A stretch of 21,030 nucleotides of DNA from Flavobacteriales bacterium (GTDB taxonomy: Bacteria; Bacteroidota; Bacteroidia; Flavobacteriales_D; Parvicellaceae), in NCBI GenBank assembly GCA_026993705.1, contig JALWSJ010000214.1, positions 1 to 21,030 of the forward strand, in the 5' to 3' direction. The position numbers and the translations under genes were made by a program. Under the pieces are notes generated by a model. The model ran no database searches. It saw only the letters and a program-made list of their open reading frames with translations, and had not been told where the DNA came from. Positions 1 to 7,808 of the stretch are shown here, in pieces (within the stretch, counting starts at the first letter, position 1; each line of letters begins with the position of its first letter).

Positions 1-105
1 CTAATTTTTATTCCATAGCTAATGGCTATGCAATAAAAATGGAGCTTTGCCAGAAAATATAAGCCTTCACGCTCGCTATTAGTCTGTCAACTTTAAACAA
101 GTTCA
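1..105. repeat. Palindromic intergenic element, right half
   Basis: Positions 4-20 and 24-40 form a near-perfect inverted repeat around the core CCATAGCTAATGGCTATG, with one C.C mismatch (13/31) and one T.G pair (20/24). To its right lies an arm (about 41-105) containing CCAGAAAATATAA (50-62) and AACTTTAAACAAGTTC (89-104). Both arm blocks recur in inverted orientation at 20934-20985. Bases 1-36 are identical to 20995-21030. A third copy of the core is at 10379-10418. The arm overlaps the 3' end of the decayed toxin gene and supplies its in-frame stop. No transposase is visible, so this looks like a small non-autonomous or REP-like element; family unknown. Confidence 0.75.
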
Positions 106-234
106 GATTGTAATATGTTTTCAATAGCTAATAAAGCATTTTTTGGACTGTCTTTTTTTAATGAATAGATAGGCGTTTTTTAATTCTAATTTTGCTATGT
201 CGTCCCAAATGATGTTGTATTGTTTGTTCACCAT
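93..234 (-). pseudogene. Decayed RelE/ParE-type toxin (frameshifted, truncated)
   Basis: The minus-strand ATG at 234-232 overlaps the antitoxin stop by 7 bases, the usual layout of a type II toxin-antitoxin pair. The reading begins MVNKQYNIIWDDIAKLELKN, which resembles the N-terminus of RelE/ParE-fold toxins in Bacteroidota. As written, a run of seven A's (+ strand T's at 153-159) shifts the frame, and translation stops after 37 codons at 121. Removing one A restores a family-like continuation (IKKDSPKNALLAIENILQSELV) that ends at 93-95. That is still only 46 codons, about half a normal toxin, and it ends exactly where the palindromic element arm begins. The toxin is therefore broken twice: a homopolymer frameshift (real or a sequencing error) and truncation by the element. 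Confidence 0.6.
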
Positions 235-458
235 TTTTTTATTTCTTTTTCCAGCTCTTCTTGTGTTGTGAATTGACCAGATTCTACTCGTTCTAGTGCT
301 TTGTCTATTTTGTTGTTGTATTGAGCTAAAGACGTAGCTAGAGCTTTATCATCTTCTTTTGCTTGGGTTAATAACTCCTCAAATCGCAGTAAGGTGGATT
401 TGTTTTTAATAAGCATTAGTTGTTCTATAAGTTTTAGTTTTTTTGTTTCAAGATTCAT
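228..458 (-). CDS. Type II toxin-antitoxin system antitoxin (Bacteroidota family)
   Basis: A 76-residue, highly charged, probably helical protein starting MNLETKKLKLIEQLMLIKN. The N-terminal pattern (MNLE-KK-LIE-L) with a Glu/Lys-rich tail resembles the short antitoxins paired with RelE/ParE toxins in Bacteroidota. Such antitoxins bind and neutralise the toxin through the C-terminal tail and usually repress their own operon. The downstream partner starts inside its last codons (7-base overlap), which supports the pairing, but that toxin is broken, so the antitoxin is probably a remnant. The family call rests on pattern and context only; no DNA-binding motif is obvious. Confidence 0.6.
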   Translation of the reverse strand: MNLETKKLKLIEQLMLIKNKSTLLRFEELLTQAKEDDKALATSLAQYNNKIDKALERVESGQFTTQEELEKEIKKW

Positions 459-843
459 AGATAATCTTATTTGGAAGTGTTAAAAAAATCAATAGCTGCC
501 ACTAAATTAACGTTTTTTTTGTTTATAAGGTTTCGTTTTACTAGTTTATCCTTCATTCAGCAAGTTATCATGAAAAACTAAGACTTGCTTTCTTTCCTCT
601 AATTTCACACACGTTAGGGATAGAACGGTATGTTTGAACTCCTTTTGTGTTGTTGCGTATATGCAACACAAAAGAGTGAGTAGTGATAGCCCGACCATTA
701 CGGCGTTGAAAAGCAATGTGTGTTGGATGGGGGCGGGTGGAAAGGCTTTTTTATGCCGTAATGGGAACGTCCAAATAGTAAGCTAAAAGGAAATTCGGTT
801 AACAATTATTGAGTTTATGTTTTTATTTTCCGTTAGAAAAGAC
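459..843. other. Intergenic region between antitoxin and E1-beta gene
   Basis: About 420 bases separate the divergent antitoxin and E1-beta genes. The stretch contains structured repeat copy 1 (611-770), with its AT-rich upstream box at about 570-610, and the E1-beta promoter just beyond. No convincing gene: the open frame reading into 997 on the plus strand is out of frame with E1-beta and has no family resemblance. In 459-570 only AT-rich sequence with short T runs is seen. Confidence 0.5.
611..770 (+). repeat. Structured intergenic repeat, copy 1 (candidate RNA)
   Basis: Bounded by ACGTT (611-615) and AACGT (766-770), which pair. Contents in order: CGTTAGGGATAG; an 11-bp hairpin (642-652 with 664-674; loop TTGCGTATATG); GATAGCCCGACC (685-696); a second stem of 10 bp (695-704 with 755-764) closing a variable arm. 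The same order appears at 7809-7946 (+) and 10182-10329 (-), with compensating base changes in the hairpin and outer stem. It lies wholly between genes. It resembles a widely dispersed flavobacterial intergenic element; a relation to the Rfam Flavo-1 RNA is possible but not established here. Confidence 0.75.
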
Positions 844-851
844 TATTTTTG
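844..851 (+). promoter_or_regulatory. Putative -7 box of the E1-beta promoter
   Basis: TATTTTTG fits the Bacteroidota -7 consensus TAnnTTTG exactly and lies 30 bases before the E1-beta ATG. No clear TTG -33 element is found at the usual 19-21 base spacing, only a T-rich stretch, so confidence is moderate. Confidence 0.45.
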
Positions 852-881
852 TTCACCTAAAACGAATATACATATACAAGG

Positions 882-1862
882 ATGAAAGTAATTCAATTCA
901 GAGAGGCTTTAAGAGAGGGAATGAGCGAGGAGATGCGAAGAGACGAGAATGTTTTTTTGATGGGAGAAGAGGTCGCTCAATACAATGGAGCTTATAAAGT
1001 GTCGCAAGGGATGCTTGATGAGTTTGGAGAAAAAAGGGTGATTGATACACCTATTGCCGAATTAGGTTTTGCGGGTATTGCTGTCGGAGCTTCTATGAAT
1101 GGGTTAAGACCCATCGTGGAGTTTATGACTTGGAATTTTGCGATTTTAGCGGCTGACCAAATTATAAATAGTGCAGCAAAAATGTTGCAGATGAGTGGCG
1201 GTCAATACAATTGTCCTATTGTTTTTAGAGGTGGAAATGGAACTGCAGGGCAACTTGCTGCTACACATTCTCAAAGTTTTGAGGCTTTTTATGCTCATGT
1301 GCCAGGGTTAAAGGTGGTTACGCCATCTACTCCGTACGATGCTAAAGGGTTAATAAAATCGGCTATACGTGATGATAATCCTGTGTTAATTATGGAGTCG
1401 GAGAAAATGTATGGAGACAAGGGAGAAGTTCCAGAAAACGAGTACTTAATTCCGATTGGGAAGGCTGATGTAAAAAGAAAAGGGACGCACGTAACTGTTG
1501 TATCTTTTGGAAAAGTGATTAAAGTGGCATATGAGGCTGCTGAAATTTTAGCTAAAGAAGGAATAGAATTGGAAATTATAGATTTAAGAACAATTCGACC
1601 TTTGGATTACGATACCGTATTGGAGTCGATTAAAAAGACCAATCGTTGTGTTGTGTTGGAGGAAAGTTGGCCAATCGCATCTATTTCAAGTGAAATTGCT
1701 TACCATATTCAACGTTACGGATTTGATTATTTAGATGCTCCAGTTTATCGTGTTACACAATCAGACACGCCTTTCCCTTTTGCTAAACCATTAATTGAAG
1801 AAGCGTTGCCTAACATTAAGAAGTTATTAGAAGCGATAAAAAGCGTGCTTTACGTTAGTTAA
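882..1862 (+). CDS. pdhB: Pyruvate dehydrogenase complex E1 component, beta subunit
   Basis: 326 residues, the normal length for a 2-oxo acid dehydrogenase E1-beta chain. With the alpha chain it forms the thiamine-diphosphate enzyme that decarboxylates pyruvate and passes acetyl groups to the E2 lipoyl domain, feeding the TCA cycle in the cytoplasm. Visible motifs: GEEVAQYNGAYKVSQGML (residues 28-45), DTPIAELGFAGIAVGA (about 55-70, including the family's conserved Glu), the VEFMTWNFA segment and RGGNG of the pyrimidine-binding domain, then a C-terminal transketolase-like domain with EESWPIASISSEIA and SDTPFPFAKPLIEEA. The ATG at 882 gives the expected N-terminus (MKVIQFREAL). Neither E1-alpha nor E2 is in the window, so the complex is encoded in separate places. 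Other E1-beta paralogues (branched-chain type) are a less likely reading. Confidence 0.9.
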   Translation: MKVIQFREALREGMSEEMRRDENVFLMGEEVAQYNGAYKVSQGMLDEFGEKRVIDTPIAELGFAGIAVGASMNGLRPIVEFMTWNFAILAADQIINSAAKMLQMSGGQYNCPIVFRGGNGTAGQLAATHSQSFEAFYAHVPGLKVVTPSTPYDAKGLIKSAIRDDNPVLIMESEKMYGDKGEVPENEYLIPIGKADVKRKGTHVTVVSFGKVIKVAYEAAEILAKEGIELEIIDLRTIRPLDYDTVLESIKKTNRCVVLEESWPIASISSEIAYHIQRYGFDYLDAPVYRVTQSDTPFPFAKPLIEEALPNIKKLLEAIKSVLYVS

Positions 1863-1911
1863 GTTGAAGGTAAGAGGAGTTGGGATTAATTAAATTAAAA
1901 AAAAGGAAAAT

Positions 1912-2526
1912 ATGCACATTGCAATAGCAGGAAACATTGGTGCAGGAAAAACAACTCTAACCAATTTGCTTTCCAAACACTATGGATGGAAACCACATTT
2001 TGAAGATGTGGAAGAAAATCCTTATTTATTTGATTTTTACGACGATATGCAACGTTGGGCGTTTAATTTGCAAGTGTATTATCTGAATAGTAGGTTTACT
2101 CAAATTCAGGATATTAAACAAAGCGAAGAAACGATTATTCAAGATAGAACCATTTATGAAGATGCCTATATATTTGCTCCGAACCTTCATGCAATGGGGT
2201 TGATGACTACGAGAGATTTTGAGAATTATTTTTCGTTATTCAACTTATTGGAATCATTTATTTCGGCTCCTGATTTGTTGATTTATTTGAGAGCAGGTGT
2301 ACCGAAATTAGTGCAGAATATTCAAAGCAGAGGAAGGGAGTACGAAGAAAGCATTCGCTTGGATTATTTAAAAAGATTAAATGAGCGTTACGAAGCTTGG
2401 ATTTCTACTTATGATAAAGGTAAACTTCTAATAGTAGATATTGAGAATGTAAACTTTAAAGAAAATCCAGAAGATTTAGGTAAAGTCATTCAGCAAATAG
2501 ATGCTGAATTGCATGGCTTGTTTTAA
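1912..2526 (+). CDS. Deoxynucleoside kinase (deoxyadenosine/deoxyguanosine kinase family)
   Basis: 204 residues, typical of the dNK family (PF01712). It transfers phosphate from ATP to the 5'-OH of deoxynucleosides in nucleotide salvage, in the cytoplasm. Visible: a P-loop GNIGAGKT at residues 7-14, the EENPYLFDFYDD substrate-site segment, a DRT motif at 78-80 followed by IYEDAYIFA (equivalent of the family's DRS signature), and an Arg-rich lid (SRGREYEESIRLDYL). Which deoxynucleoside it prefers cannot be read from sequence alone. It starts 49 bases after E1-beta, behind an A-rich leader with AAGGAAA before the ATG, and may be read through from it. tRNA-Arg follows 11 bases after the stop. 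Confidence 0.88.
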   Translation: MHIAIAGNIGAGKTTLTNLLSKHYGWKPHFEDVEENPYLFDFYDDMQRWAFNLQVYYLNSRFTQIQDIKQSEETIIQDRTIYEDAYIFAPNLHAMGLMTTRDFENYFSLFNLLESFISAPDLLIYLRAGVPKLVQNIQSRGREYEESIRLDYLKRLNERYEAWISTYDKGKLLIVDIENVNFKENPEDLGKVIQQIDAELHGLF

Positions 2527-2537
2527 CGAATAAGAAT

Positions 2538-2609
2538 GGCCTCATAGTTCAATGGATAGAACAAAAGTTTCCTAAACTTTAGATGCAAGTTCGATTCTTG
2601 CTGAGGCTA
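2538..2609 (+). tRNA. tRNA-Arg (anticodon CCT)
   Basis: A full cloverleaf can be drawn. Acceptor stem 2538-2544 with 2602-2608 (7 bp, terminal G.T); D stem GTTC/GAAC (2547-2550, 2559-2562) with a GG-containing loop; anticodon stem AAAGT/ACTTT (2564-2568, 2576-2580) with loop TTCCTAA, giving anticodon CCT (2571-2573), which reads AGG; T stem GCAAG/CTTGC (2585-2589, 2597-2601) with loop TTCGATT; discriminator A at 2609. CCA is not encoded. The length of 72 is normal for a class I tRNA. Confidence 0.93.
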
Positions 2610-2613
2610 CTAG

Positions 2614-2645
2614 GAACGTCTATTCTTTTTTTAGGATAGGCGTTC
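2614..2645. other. Hairpin downstream of tRNA-Arg
   Basis: 2614-2623 pairs with 2636-2645 (10 bp, one G.T), with a loop rich in T. It sits between the tRNA and the L,D-transpeptidase. There is no T-tract after the stem, so it is not a classical terminator. It may be a tRNA 3'-processing or weak stop structure, or simply a chance inverted repeat. Confidence 0.4.
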
Positions 2646-2661
2646 TGTGTTTATAATTTCT

Positions 2662-3339
2662 ATGAGAACGATAGGTTTTATTTTATCTGTATTTTATTCT
2701 TTGACTTGGCTACTCATGTCGCTATTGGTTGTATGTTTTACGACTAGTACCTTCCGTGCTCAGGTATTTAATGAGGTTACACGTCCAGCAGTAAATAGAG
2801 GAACGGAGGATTTTTTGAAAGATTATCTATCTATAAAATACCCTAATGTTGAGTTTAAAGATTTTATTTATGTGGGAGTGAAACGCCAAGAATTGTATTT
2901 GTTTAGAGATGGAAGATTAATCAAAATTTTTAAAGTATCCACATCCAAAAAAGGAGCGGGGTCAGTCGCAAATAGTGAAATGACTCCTGTTGGATTGCAT
3001 AAAATAAATGGTAAATATGGTGCTGATGTACCTATGAATGGAGTCTTAAAACATAAAAAGTTTACGGGAGAAATAGCTGAAATAGAAAAACGACCTATAC
3101 CGATAGATAAAGATATTATCACTACTAGAATTATCACGATAGAAGGATTGGAAAGGGGAGTAAATAAAGGAGGTAAGTTGGATTCTTATGAAAGAAGAAT
3201 TTATTTTCACGGAACGGCAGAGGAAGGACTGATTGGTCAACCAGCTTCGCATGGTTGTATTCGATTAACCAACAAAGACGTTATGGATTTGTTTGATTTG
3301 ATATATGAAGGAATGTATGTCATAATATTGAATAACTGA
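2662..3339 (+). CDS. L,D-transpeptidase (YkuD family), membrane-anchored
   Basis: 225 residues from the ATG at 2662; an in-frame GTG at 2647 is possible but would only add five residues before the hydrophobic segment. Residues 5-26 form a membrane anchor or uncleaved signal, placing the enzyme outside the inner membrane. The YkuD catalytic signature is clear: H183, then S196-H197-G198-C199 and R201 (SHGCIRL), C199 being the nucleophile. Family members cut meso-DAP tetrapeptide stems and form 3-3 cross-links or attach proteins to peptidoglycan; some only act as carboxypeptidases. The insert between about 105 and 170 is long and charged, as in several Bacteroidota members. The stop overlaps the next gene's ATG by one base (TGATG), so translation is probably coupled. 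Confidence 0.88.
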   Translation: MRTIGFILSVFYSLTWLLMSLLVVCFTTSTFRAQVFNEVTRPAVNRGTEDFLKDYLSIKYPNVEFKDFIYVGVKRQELYLFRDGRLIKIFKVSTSKKGAGSVANSEMTPVGLHKINGKYGADVPMNGVLKHKKFTGEIAEIEKRPIPIDKDIITTRIITIEGLERGVNKGGKLDSYERRIYFHGTAEEGLIGQPASHGCIRLTNKDVMDLFDLIYEGMYVIILNN

Positions 3340-4502
3340 TGAGTAAAATATTAGTTGTTACTTCTAGAGTTCCTTATCCTTTGGATAAAGGAGATAAGTT
3401 GAGGATTTATCATCAGGTAAAGGAGTTGAGCAAAAAACATACGGTTTTATTGTGCTGTTTGAGCGAAGGAACTGTTAGTGTTGATGATGTTTCTCATCTA
3501 CAAACGATTTGCAATCGTTTAGAGATAATAAAATTGAGCAAAGTAAAAACGGTGTTTAATTTGGTTCGTGCAATTTGGAGCGAAAAGCCTTTTCAAGTCC
3601 ATTATTTTTATCAGAAAAAAGCACATCGGAGAATTAGAGAAATCATCCGTTCTTTTAAACCTGATTATATTTATGGCCAATTAATCCGAACGGCAGAGTA
3701 TGTCAAAAACGAACATCATGTTTCCAAAACTATCGATTATATGGATGCTTTTTCCAAAGGAATGGAGCGTAGAATTGATGAGGGCGGATGGTTAAAACCA
3801 ATTGTTCGTTCGGAGGCGAAGCGATTGGTTCGATATGAGCATTTGGTTTTTGACTATTTTGAAAAGCACACGATTATTTCGGAAGAGGATAGGAACTTTA
3901 TTTTTCATCAAAACAGGAAGGAGATTGTAGTTATACCTAATGGTATTGATGTTGATTTCTTCAAACCTGATGTTGATAGTTTGGCTAACAAAAAATACGA
4001 CTTGATTTTTGTTGGGAATATGAGTTACGCACCCAATGTAAAAGCTGTCTTATTTTTGGTGAATGAGGTTTTACCTTTATTAGATAAATCTATAAGTGTT
4101 TTAATTGCTGGAGCAAGTCCATCGTCAGAAGTTAAAGCTTTGGAAAGTAGGCAAGTGAGTGTTTCAGGTTGGGTGGAAGATATTAGAATGGCGTATGCCT
4201 CGGCAAAGGTTTTTGTAGCACCTTTATTTATTGGAACAGGTTTGCAAAATAAATTGTTAGAAGCAATGGCAATGGAGCTTCCTTGTGTAACCACTCCTTT
4301 GGTTAATAAATCACTAAAAGCACGTGAGGGAGAAAATATATTTATTGAAAATACAGCTAGCGAAATAGCACTAAGAGTGAGAGAATTATTAAATGATGAT
4401 GTGTTAAGAAGGGAATTAGGAAGAAGGGGACGTTCTTTTGTTTCAGAAAAATATAGTTGGAAAGAAAGCGGAGAAAAATTAGAAAATGTTATTTGCAAAT
4501 AA
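3339..4502 (+). CDS. Glycosyltransferase, GT4-like (GT-B fold)
   Basis: 387 residues with two Rossmann-like halves. The N-terminal half starts MSKILVVTSRVPYPLDKGDK, where the glycine-rich PLDKGDKLR loop is typical of GT4-type acceptor domains. The C-terminal half carries IFVGNMSYAPNVKAVLFL, SGWVEDIRMAYASAKVFVAP and GTGLQNKLLEAMAMELP, the donor-binding region with the family's conserved Glu residues. It resembles the sugar transferases annotated near exopolysaccharide loci (TIGR03087-like). It probably adds a sugar from a nucleotide donor to a glycolipid or polysaccharide at the cytoplasmic membrane face; donor and acceptor are unknown. It overlaps the L,D-transpeptidase by one base and is followed 4 bases later by the lipoprotein gene, so the three probably form one operon. 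Confidence 0.82.
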   Translation: MSKILVVTSRVPYPLDKGDKLRIYHQVKELSKKHTVLLCCLSEGTVSVDDVSHLQTICNRLEIIKLSKVKTVFNLVRAIWSEKPFQVHYFYQKKAHRRIREIIRSFKPDYIYGQLIRTAEYVKNEHHVSKTIDYMDAFSKGMERRIDEGGWLKPIVRSEAKRLVRYEHLVFDYFEKHTIISEEDRNFIFHQNRKEIVVIPNGIDVDFFKPDVDSLANKKYDLIFVGNMSYAPNVKAVLFLVNEVLPLLDKSISVLIAGASPSSEVKALESRQVSVSGWVEDIRMAYASAKVFVAPLFIGTGLQNKLLEAMAMELPCVTTPLVNKSLKAREGENIFIENTASEIALRVRELLNDDVLRRELGRRGRSFVSEKYSWKESGEKLENVICK

Positions 4503-4506
4503 AATT

Positions 4507-5544
4507 ATGAAGAAGATATTAATTTATTCGATGTTGTTTTCATTATTGGCGTGTGGTCAACATAGTGAAACAGAAACACAAAATGAAACTATGAGTACGA
4601 TAGATAACTATACCATTGCTTTTTACAACGTAGAAAATTTATTTGATACGATAAACGACCCGAATACGAGTGATGATGAGTTTACCCCCGAGGGAAGTAA
4701 AATATGGAATACAGAGAAGTATTACACAAAGTTAAAACATATTGAAGAAGTATTGCATGAAATAGACGATGAGCTTCCTTTGTTAGTTGGTTTATGTGAG
4801 GTTGAAAACAAAGAAGTTTTGAAAGATTTAACGCAAGATACACCTCTAAAAAAAGCTAATTATGGAATTGTTCATTACGATAGTCCCGACACTAGAGGGA
4901 TAGATGTAGCTTTTCTTTATAAAAAGAAATATTTCAAGGTTGAGGAAACAGAATCGCTAGAGGTTCGGTTTGAAGAACATCCAGATGTGTTAACTCGGGA
5001 TATTTTATATGTGAAAGGAATATTAAACGGAGAAGAATTACATTTTTTTGTCAATCATTGGTCTTCAAGAAGAAAAGGAGAAAAAGAAACGGAGTATAAA
5101 AGGCTTCAAGCAGCTCGCGTATTAAGGAAAAAAGTAAATGAGATTTTAGATAAAGATATTAAAGCCAAAATATTATTAATGGGGGATTTTAATGATTATC
5201 CTGATAATAATAGTATAACAAGGGTGCTAAAGGCTTCTGTTCAACCTGTAACGGGAGAGTTTTATAATTTAGCTTATAAATTAGATAAAAAAGGAGGTGG
5301 TTCTCATTTCTATAATGGAGAATGGGGAATGCTTGACCAAATGATGGTTTCTAATGGTTGGTTAAGTGCAAGACACGGAAATGTGTTAAGAGATAAAAAA
5401 GTATATGTTTATAAAGATGAAAAGGTTTTATTTAATCATCGAGAGTTTGGAGGTATTCCTAACAAAACGTACTCTAGAGATACCTATCATGGAGGATACT
5501 CTGATCATTTAGCAATTTACGTAAAGATGAACAGAAAAAGTTAG
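4507..5544 (+). CDS. Endonuclease/exonuclease/phosphatase-family lipoprotein
   Basis: 345 residues from the ATG at 4507. That start gives a lipoprotein signal MKKILIYSMLFSLLAC with the lipidated Cys at 16; an in-frame ATG at 4486 would bury this signal, so 4507 is preferred. The mature part has the full metal-dependent EEP catalytic set (PF03372): N41-VENLFD, E98 in GLCEVEN, N183-H-W, G226-DFND-D230 and the C-terminal S332-D-H334. The family includes DNase I-like nucleases, inositol-polyphosphate and sphingomyelin phosphodiesterases, so the substrate cannot be named. The lipoprotein signal places it in the envelope, probably periplasmic or on the outer membrane. Last gene of the apparent operon with the glycosyltransferase. 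Confidence 0.85.
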   Translation: MKKILIYSMLFSLLACGQHSETETQNETMSTIDNYTIAFYNVENLFDTINDPNTSDDEFTPEGSKIWNTEKYYTKLKHIEEVLHEIDDELPLLVGLCEVENKEVLKDLTQDTPLKKANYGIVHYDSPDTRGIDVAFLYKKKYFKVEETESLEVRFEEHPDVLTRDILYVKGILNGEELHFFVNHWSSRRKGEKETEYKRLQAARVLRKKVNEILDKDIKAKILLMGDFNDYPDNNSITRVLKASVQPVTGEFYNLAYKLDKKGGGSHFYNGEWGMLDQMMVSNGWLSARHGNVLRDKKVYVYKDEKVLFNHREFGGIPNKTYSRDTYHGGYSDHLAIYVKMNRKS

Positions 5545-5558
5545 GTTGCTAAATGGAA

Positions 5559-5593
5559 TAGCTCGTTTCCCGTTAATTACAGGAAACGAGCTA
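5559..5593. terminator. Hairpin between convergent EEP and metG genes
   Basis: A 12-bp perfect stem (5559-5570 with 5582-5593; GCTCGTTTCC/GGAAACGAGC) with an 11-base loop lies between the two convergent stop codons. T-tracts are weak on both sides, so it is a possible bidirectional terminator rather than a strong one. Confidence 0.55.
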
Positions 5594-5604
5594 ATAGCTT
5601 TCAT

Positions 5605-7674
5605 TTATCTGATTTCGCTACCGTTATTAATTATTTCTTTAGAAGGTGAAATAAAATCTAACTCACCTTTGTCATTTTCTGCCATAAGTATCATGCCTTG
5701 CGACTCAACTCCTCTAATTTTTCTTGGAGCAAGATTGAGTAGGATGGAAACTTTTTTACCAATGACTTCTTCCGGGGTGAAAAATTCTGCAATTCCGGAA
5801 ACTACGGTTCTTTTATCCAGTCCCGTATCAACGGTAAGTTGAAGAAGTTTTTTAGCTTTTTTTACTTTTTCGGCTGCGATAATTTCTCCTACACGAATAT
5901 CCATTTTTGTAAAATCTTCAAAATCAATTTTTTCTTTTTCAGGAGGGTAGGATGTTGGAGTGTTTTCAATTGCTTTAGCTTCTAGTTTTTCGATTTGAGT
6001 TTGAATTTGAGCATCGTCAATTTTTGAGAATAACAATTCCGGTGTTCCGTACTTATGACCTGCCGAAAGTAAATCATCTTTTCCTAAGTCGCTCCAAGTT
6101 AAATCCGAAACCTGTACCATTTTAGCTAGTTTGTTAGCTGTAAAAGGTAGAAATGGTTCAAAGGCGATAATAAGGTTAGCCGTTATTTGCCCCGCTATAT
6201 TTAAGATGGTCTTAACTCTTTTTTTATCGGTTTTAATAACCTTCCAAGGTTCAGAATCGGCTAGGTATTTATTTCCTAAACGAGCTAAATTCATCGCTTC
6301 GTTCATGGCTTCTCTAAAACGATAAGCATTGATAGATTTTTCTATCTTTTTAGGTATTTCTTGTAGAGCTTTTAATGTTTCTTTATCAAAATCGGTCAAT
6401 TCTGCTCTTTCTGGAACTTTTCCATTGTAGTATTTTTGGGTAAGCACTAATGTACGGTTTACGAAATTACCAAAGATAGCTACCAATTCGTTGTTATTTC
6501 TAGCTTGAAAGTCTTTCCACGAAAAGTCGCTATCTTTTGTTTCTGGCATAATTGAAATTAAAGCGTATCGCAACACATCTTGCTGGTCTTTAAAATCTTC
6601 TAAGTACTCATGTCCCCAAACTGCCCAGTTTCTAGAGGTGCTTAATTTTTGTCCTTCTAGATTTAAAAACTCATTAGCAGGAACATTGTCTGGTAGGATG
6701 TGGTTTCCGAAAGTCTTTAGTAAGATAGGGAAAATAATAGTGTGAAAAACAATATTATCTTTTGCTAGAAAATGAACGAGTTTTGTATCGTTCGATTTCC
6801 AATAAGGCTCCCAGTCTTTCCCTTGGTCTTTTGCCCATTGTTTGGTTGCGGAAATGTAGCCGATAGGGGCATCAAACCACACGTAGAGAACTTTACCTTC
6901 GGCATCTTTTAATGGAACTTTTACTCCCCAGTCTAAGTCTCTAGTCATAGCACGTTCATGCAAGCCACCGTCAATCCAGCTCATACATTGCCCTATAACA
7001 TGTTTTTTCCACTCGTCGGGATTGTGATGAGGTTTTCCGTCTAGTGTTCCTTCTTTTATCCATTCTTTTATCCACTTTTCGTGTTCGTTCATAGGTAAAT
7101 ACCAATGTGAGGTTTCACGAAGAACGGGTTTTTTACCGCTAAGAGTAGAAACGGGGTTAATCAAGTCGGTTGGACTTAAATCCGAACCGCATTTTTCGCA
7201 TTGGTCGCCGTAAGCTCCCTCGCTTCCACATTTCGGGCATTCTCCTGTTATGTAGCGGTCTGCTAAAAACTGTTGGTATTCCTCATCGTAATATTGTTGT
7301 GTAGTTTTTTTTGTGAAAGCTCCTTTTTCTTCTAATTCTTTGAAGTAATTGGAAGCAGTTTCTTTGTGTAAATCAGATGAGGTGCGGTGATAAATATCAA
7401 AACTCACCCCAAGTTCTTCAAAAACCTGTTTATTCATTTGATGATATTTATCTACAATGGCTTGAGGAGTTGTACCTTCTTTTTTGGCTCTTAATGTTAT
7501 AGCAGCTCCATGTTCGTCTGAACCGCAAACAAAGGCAACGTCTTCCTTTTTTAGTCGCAAAAAGCGAGCATAAATATCGGCGGGAAAATAAACGCCTGCA
7601 AGGTGTCCTAAGTGTAATGGTCCATTAGCATAGGGTAGAGCAGCGGTTATGGTATATCTTTTTGGATTTTTCAT
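5605..7674 (-). CDS. metG: Methionyl-tRNA synthetase
   Basis: 689 residues. It charges tRNA-Met with methionine using ATP, in the cytoplasm. The class I signatures are present: HLGH at 21-24 (HIGH box) and KLSTS at 343-347 (KMSKS variant). The connective domain has two CxxC knuckles (C146/C149 and C159/C162) that would bind zinc. The anticodon-binding helical domain follows. The C-terminus (about 580-689, starting IDFEDFTKMDIRVGEI) is the OB-fold tRNA-binding domain related to EMAP-II/Trbp111 that makes the long dimeric form. The ATG at 7674 gives the expected start MKNPKRYTITAALPYANG. Convergent with the EEP gene; a -7 promoter box lies 24-31 bases upstream. Confidence 0.97.
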   Translation of the reverse strand: MKNPKRYTITAALPYANGPLHLGHLAGVYFPADIYARFLRLKKEDVAFVCGSDEHGAAITLRAKKEGTTPQAIVDKYHQMNKQVFEELGVSFDIYHRTSSDLHKETASNYFKELEEKGAFTKKTTQQYYDEEYQQFLADRYITGECPKCGSEGAYGDQCEKCGSDLSPTDLINPVSTLSGKKPVLRETSHWYLPMNEHEKWIKEWIKEGTLDGKPHHNPDEWKKHVIGQCMSWIDGGLHERAMTRDLDWGVKVPLKDAEGKVLYVWFDAPIGYISATKQWAKDQGKDWEPYWKSNDTKLVHFLAKDNIVFHTIIFPILLKTFGNHILPDNVPANEFLNLEGQKLSTSRNWAVWGHEYLEDFKDQQDVLRYALISIMPETKDSDFSWKDFQARNNNELVAIFGNFVNRTLVLTQKYYNGKVPERAELTDFDKETLKALQEIPKKIEKSINAYRFREAMNEAMNLARLGNKYLADSEPWKVIKTDKKRVKTILNIAGQITANLIIAFEPFLPFTANKLAKMVQVSDLTWSDLGKDDLLSAGHKYGTPELLFSKIDDAQIQTQIEKLEAKAIENTPTSYPPEKEKIDFEDFTKMDIRVGEIIAAEKVKKAKKLLQLTVDTGLDKRTVVSGIAEFFTPEEVIGKKVSILLNLAPRKIRGVESQGMILMAENDKGELDFISPSKEIINNGSEIR

Positions 7675-7697
7675 TTTATTTGAAGTTGTTATCTGTG

Positions 7698-7705
7698 CAA
7701 AGATA
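7698..7705 (-). promoter_or_regulatory. Putative metG promoter -7 box
   Basis: The minus strand reads TATCTTTG, an exact fit to TAnnTTTG, followed by CA as is common in flavobacterial promoters. It would give a leader of under 20 bases before the metG ATG. A CTTT sits 19 bases upstream in place of the usual TTTG -33 box. Confidence 0.55.
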
Positions 7706-7808
7706 TTGAAGTTGTTTAAAGTTGAAAGGTAAAAATGATAGGAAACATATGAATTTTCTTTCTTGTCTAAGAATCCGAAAACTCACTTTATTTCTTCCAG
7801 ATTTATCA

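Noticed and set aside
809..997. Open frame on the plus strand overlapping the start of the E1-beta gene.
   Set aside because: It is out of frame with a clearly homologous gene and has no family resemblance.
2614..2645. The hairpin after tRNA-Arg considered as a further copy of the structured repeat, because of GAACGTC/GGCGTTC.
   Set aside because: It lacks CGTTAGGGATAG, the conserved hairpin and GCCCGACC; only the generic AACG stem is shared.
7706..7730. The metG upstream region on the minus strand contains CAACTTTAAACAACTTCA, close to the arm of the edge palindromic element.
   Set aside because: The match is short, AT-rich and lies in an ordinary promoter region. No hairpin core or other arm block is nearby, so it is not called an element copy.
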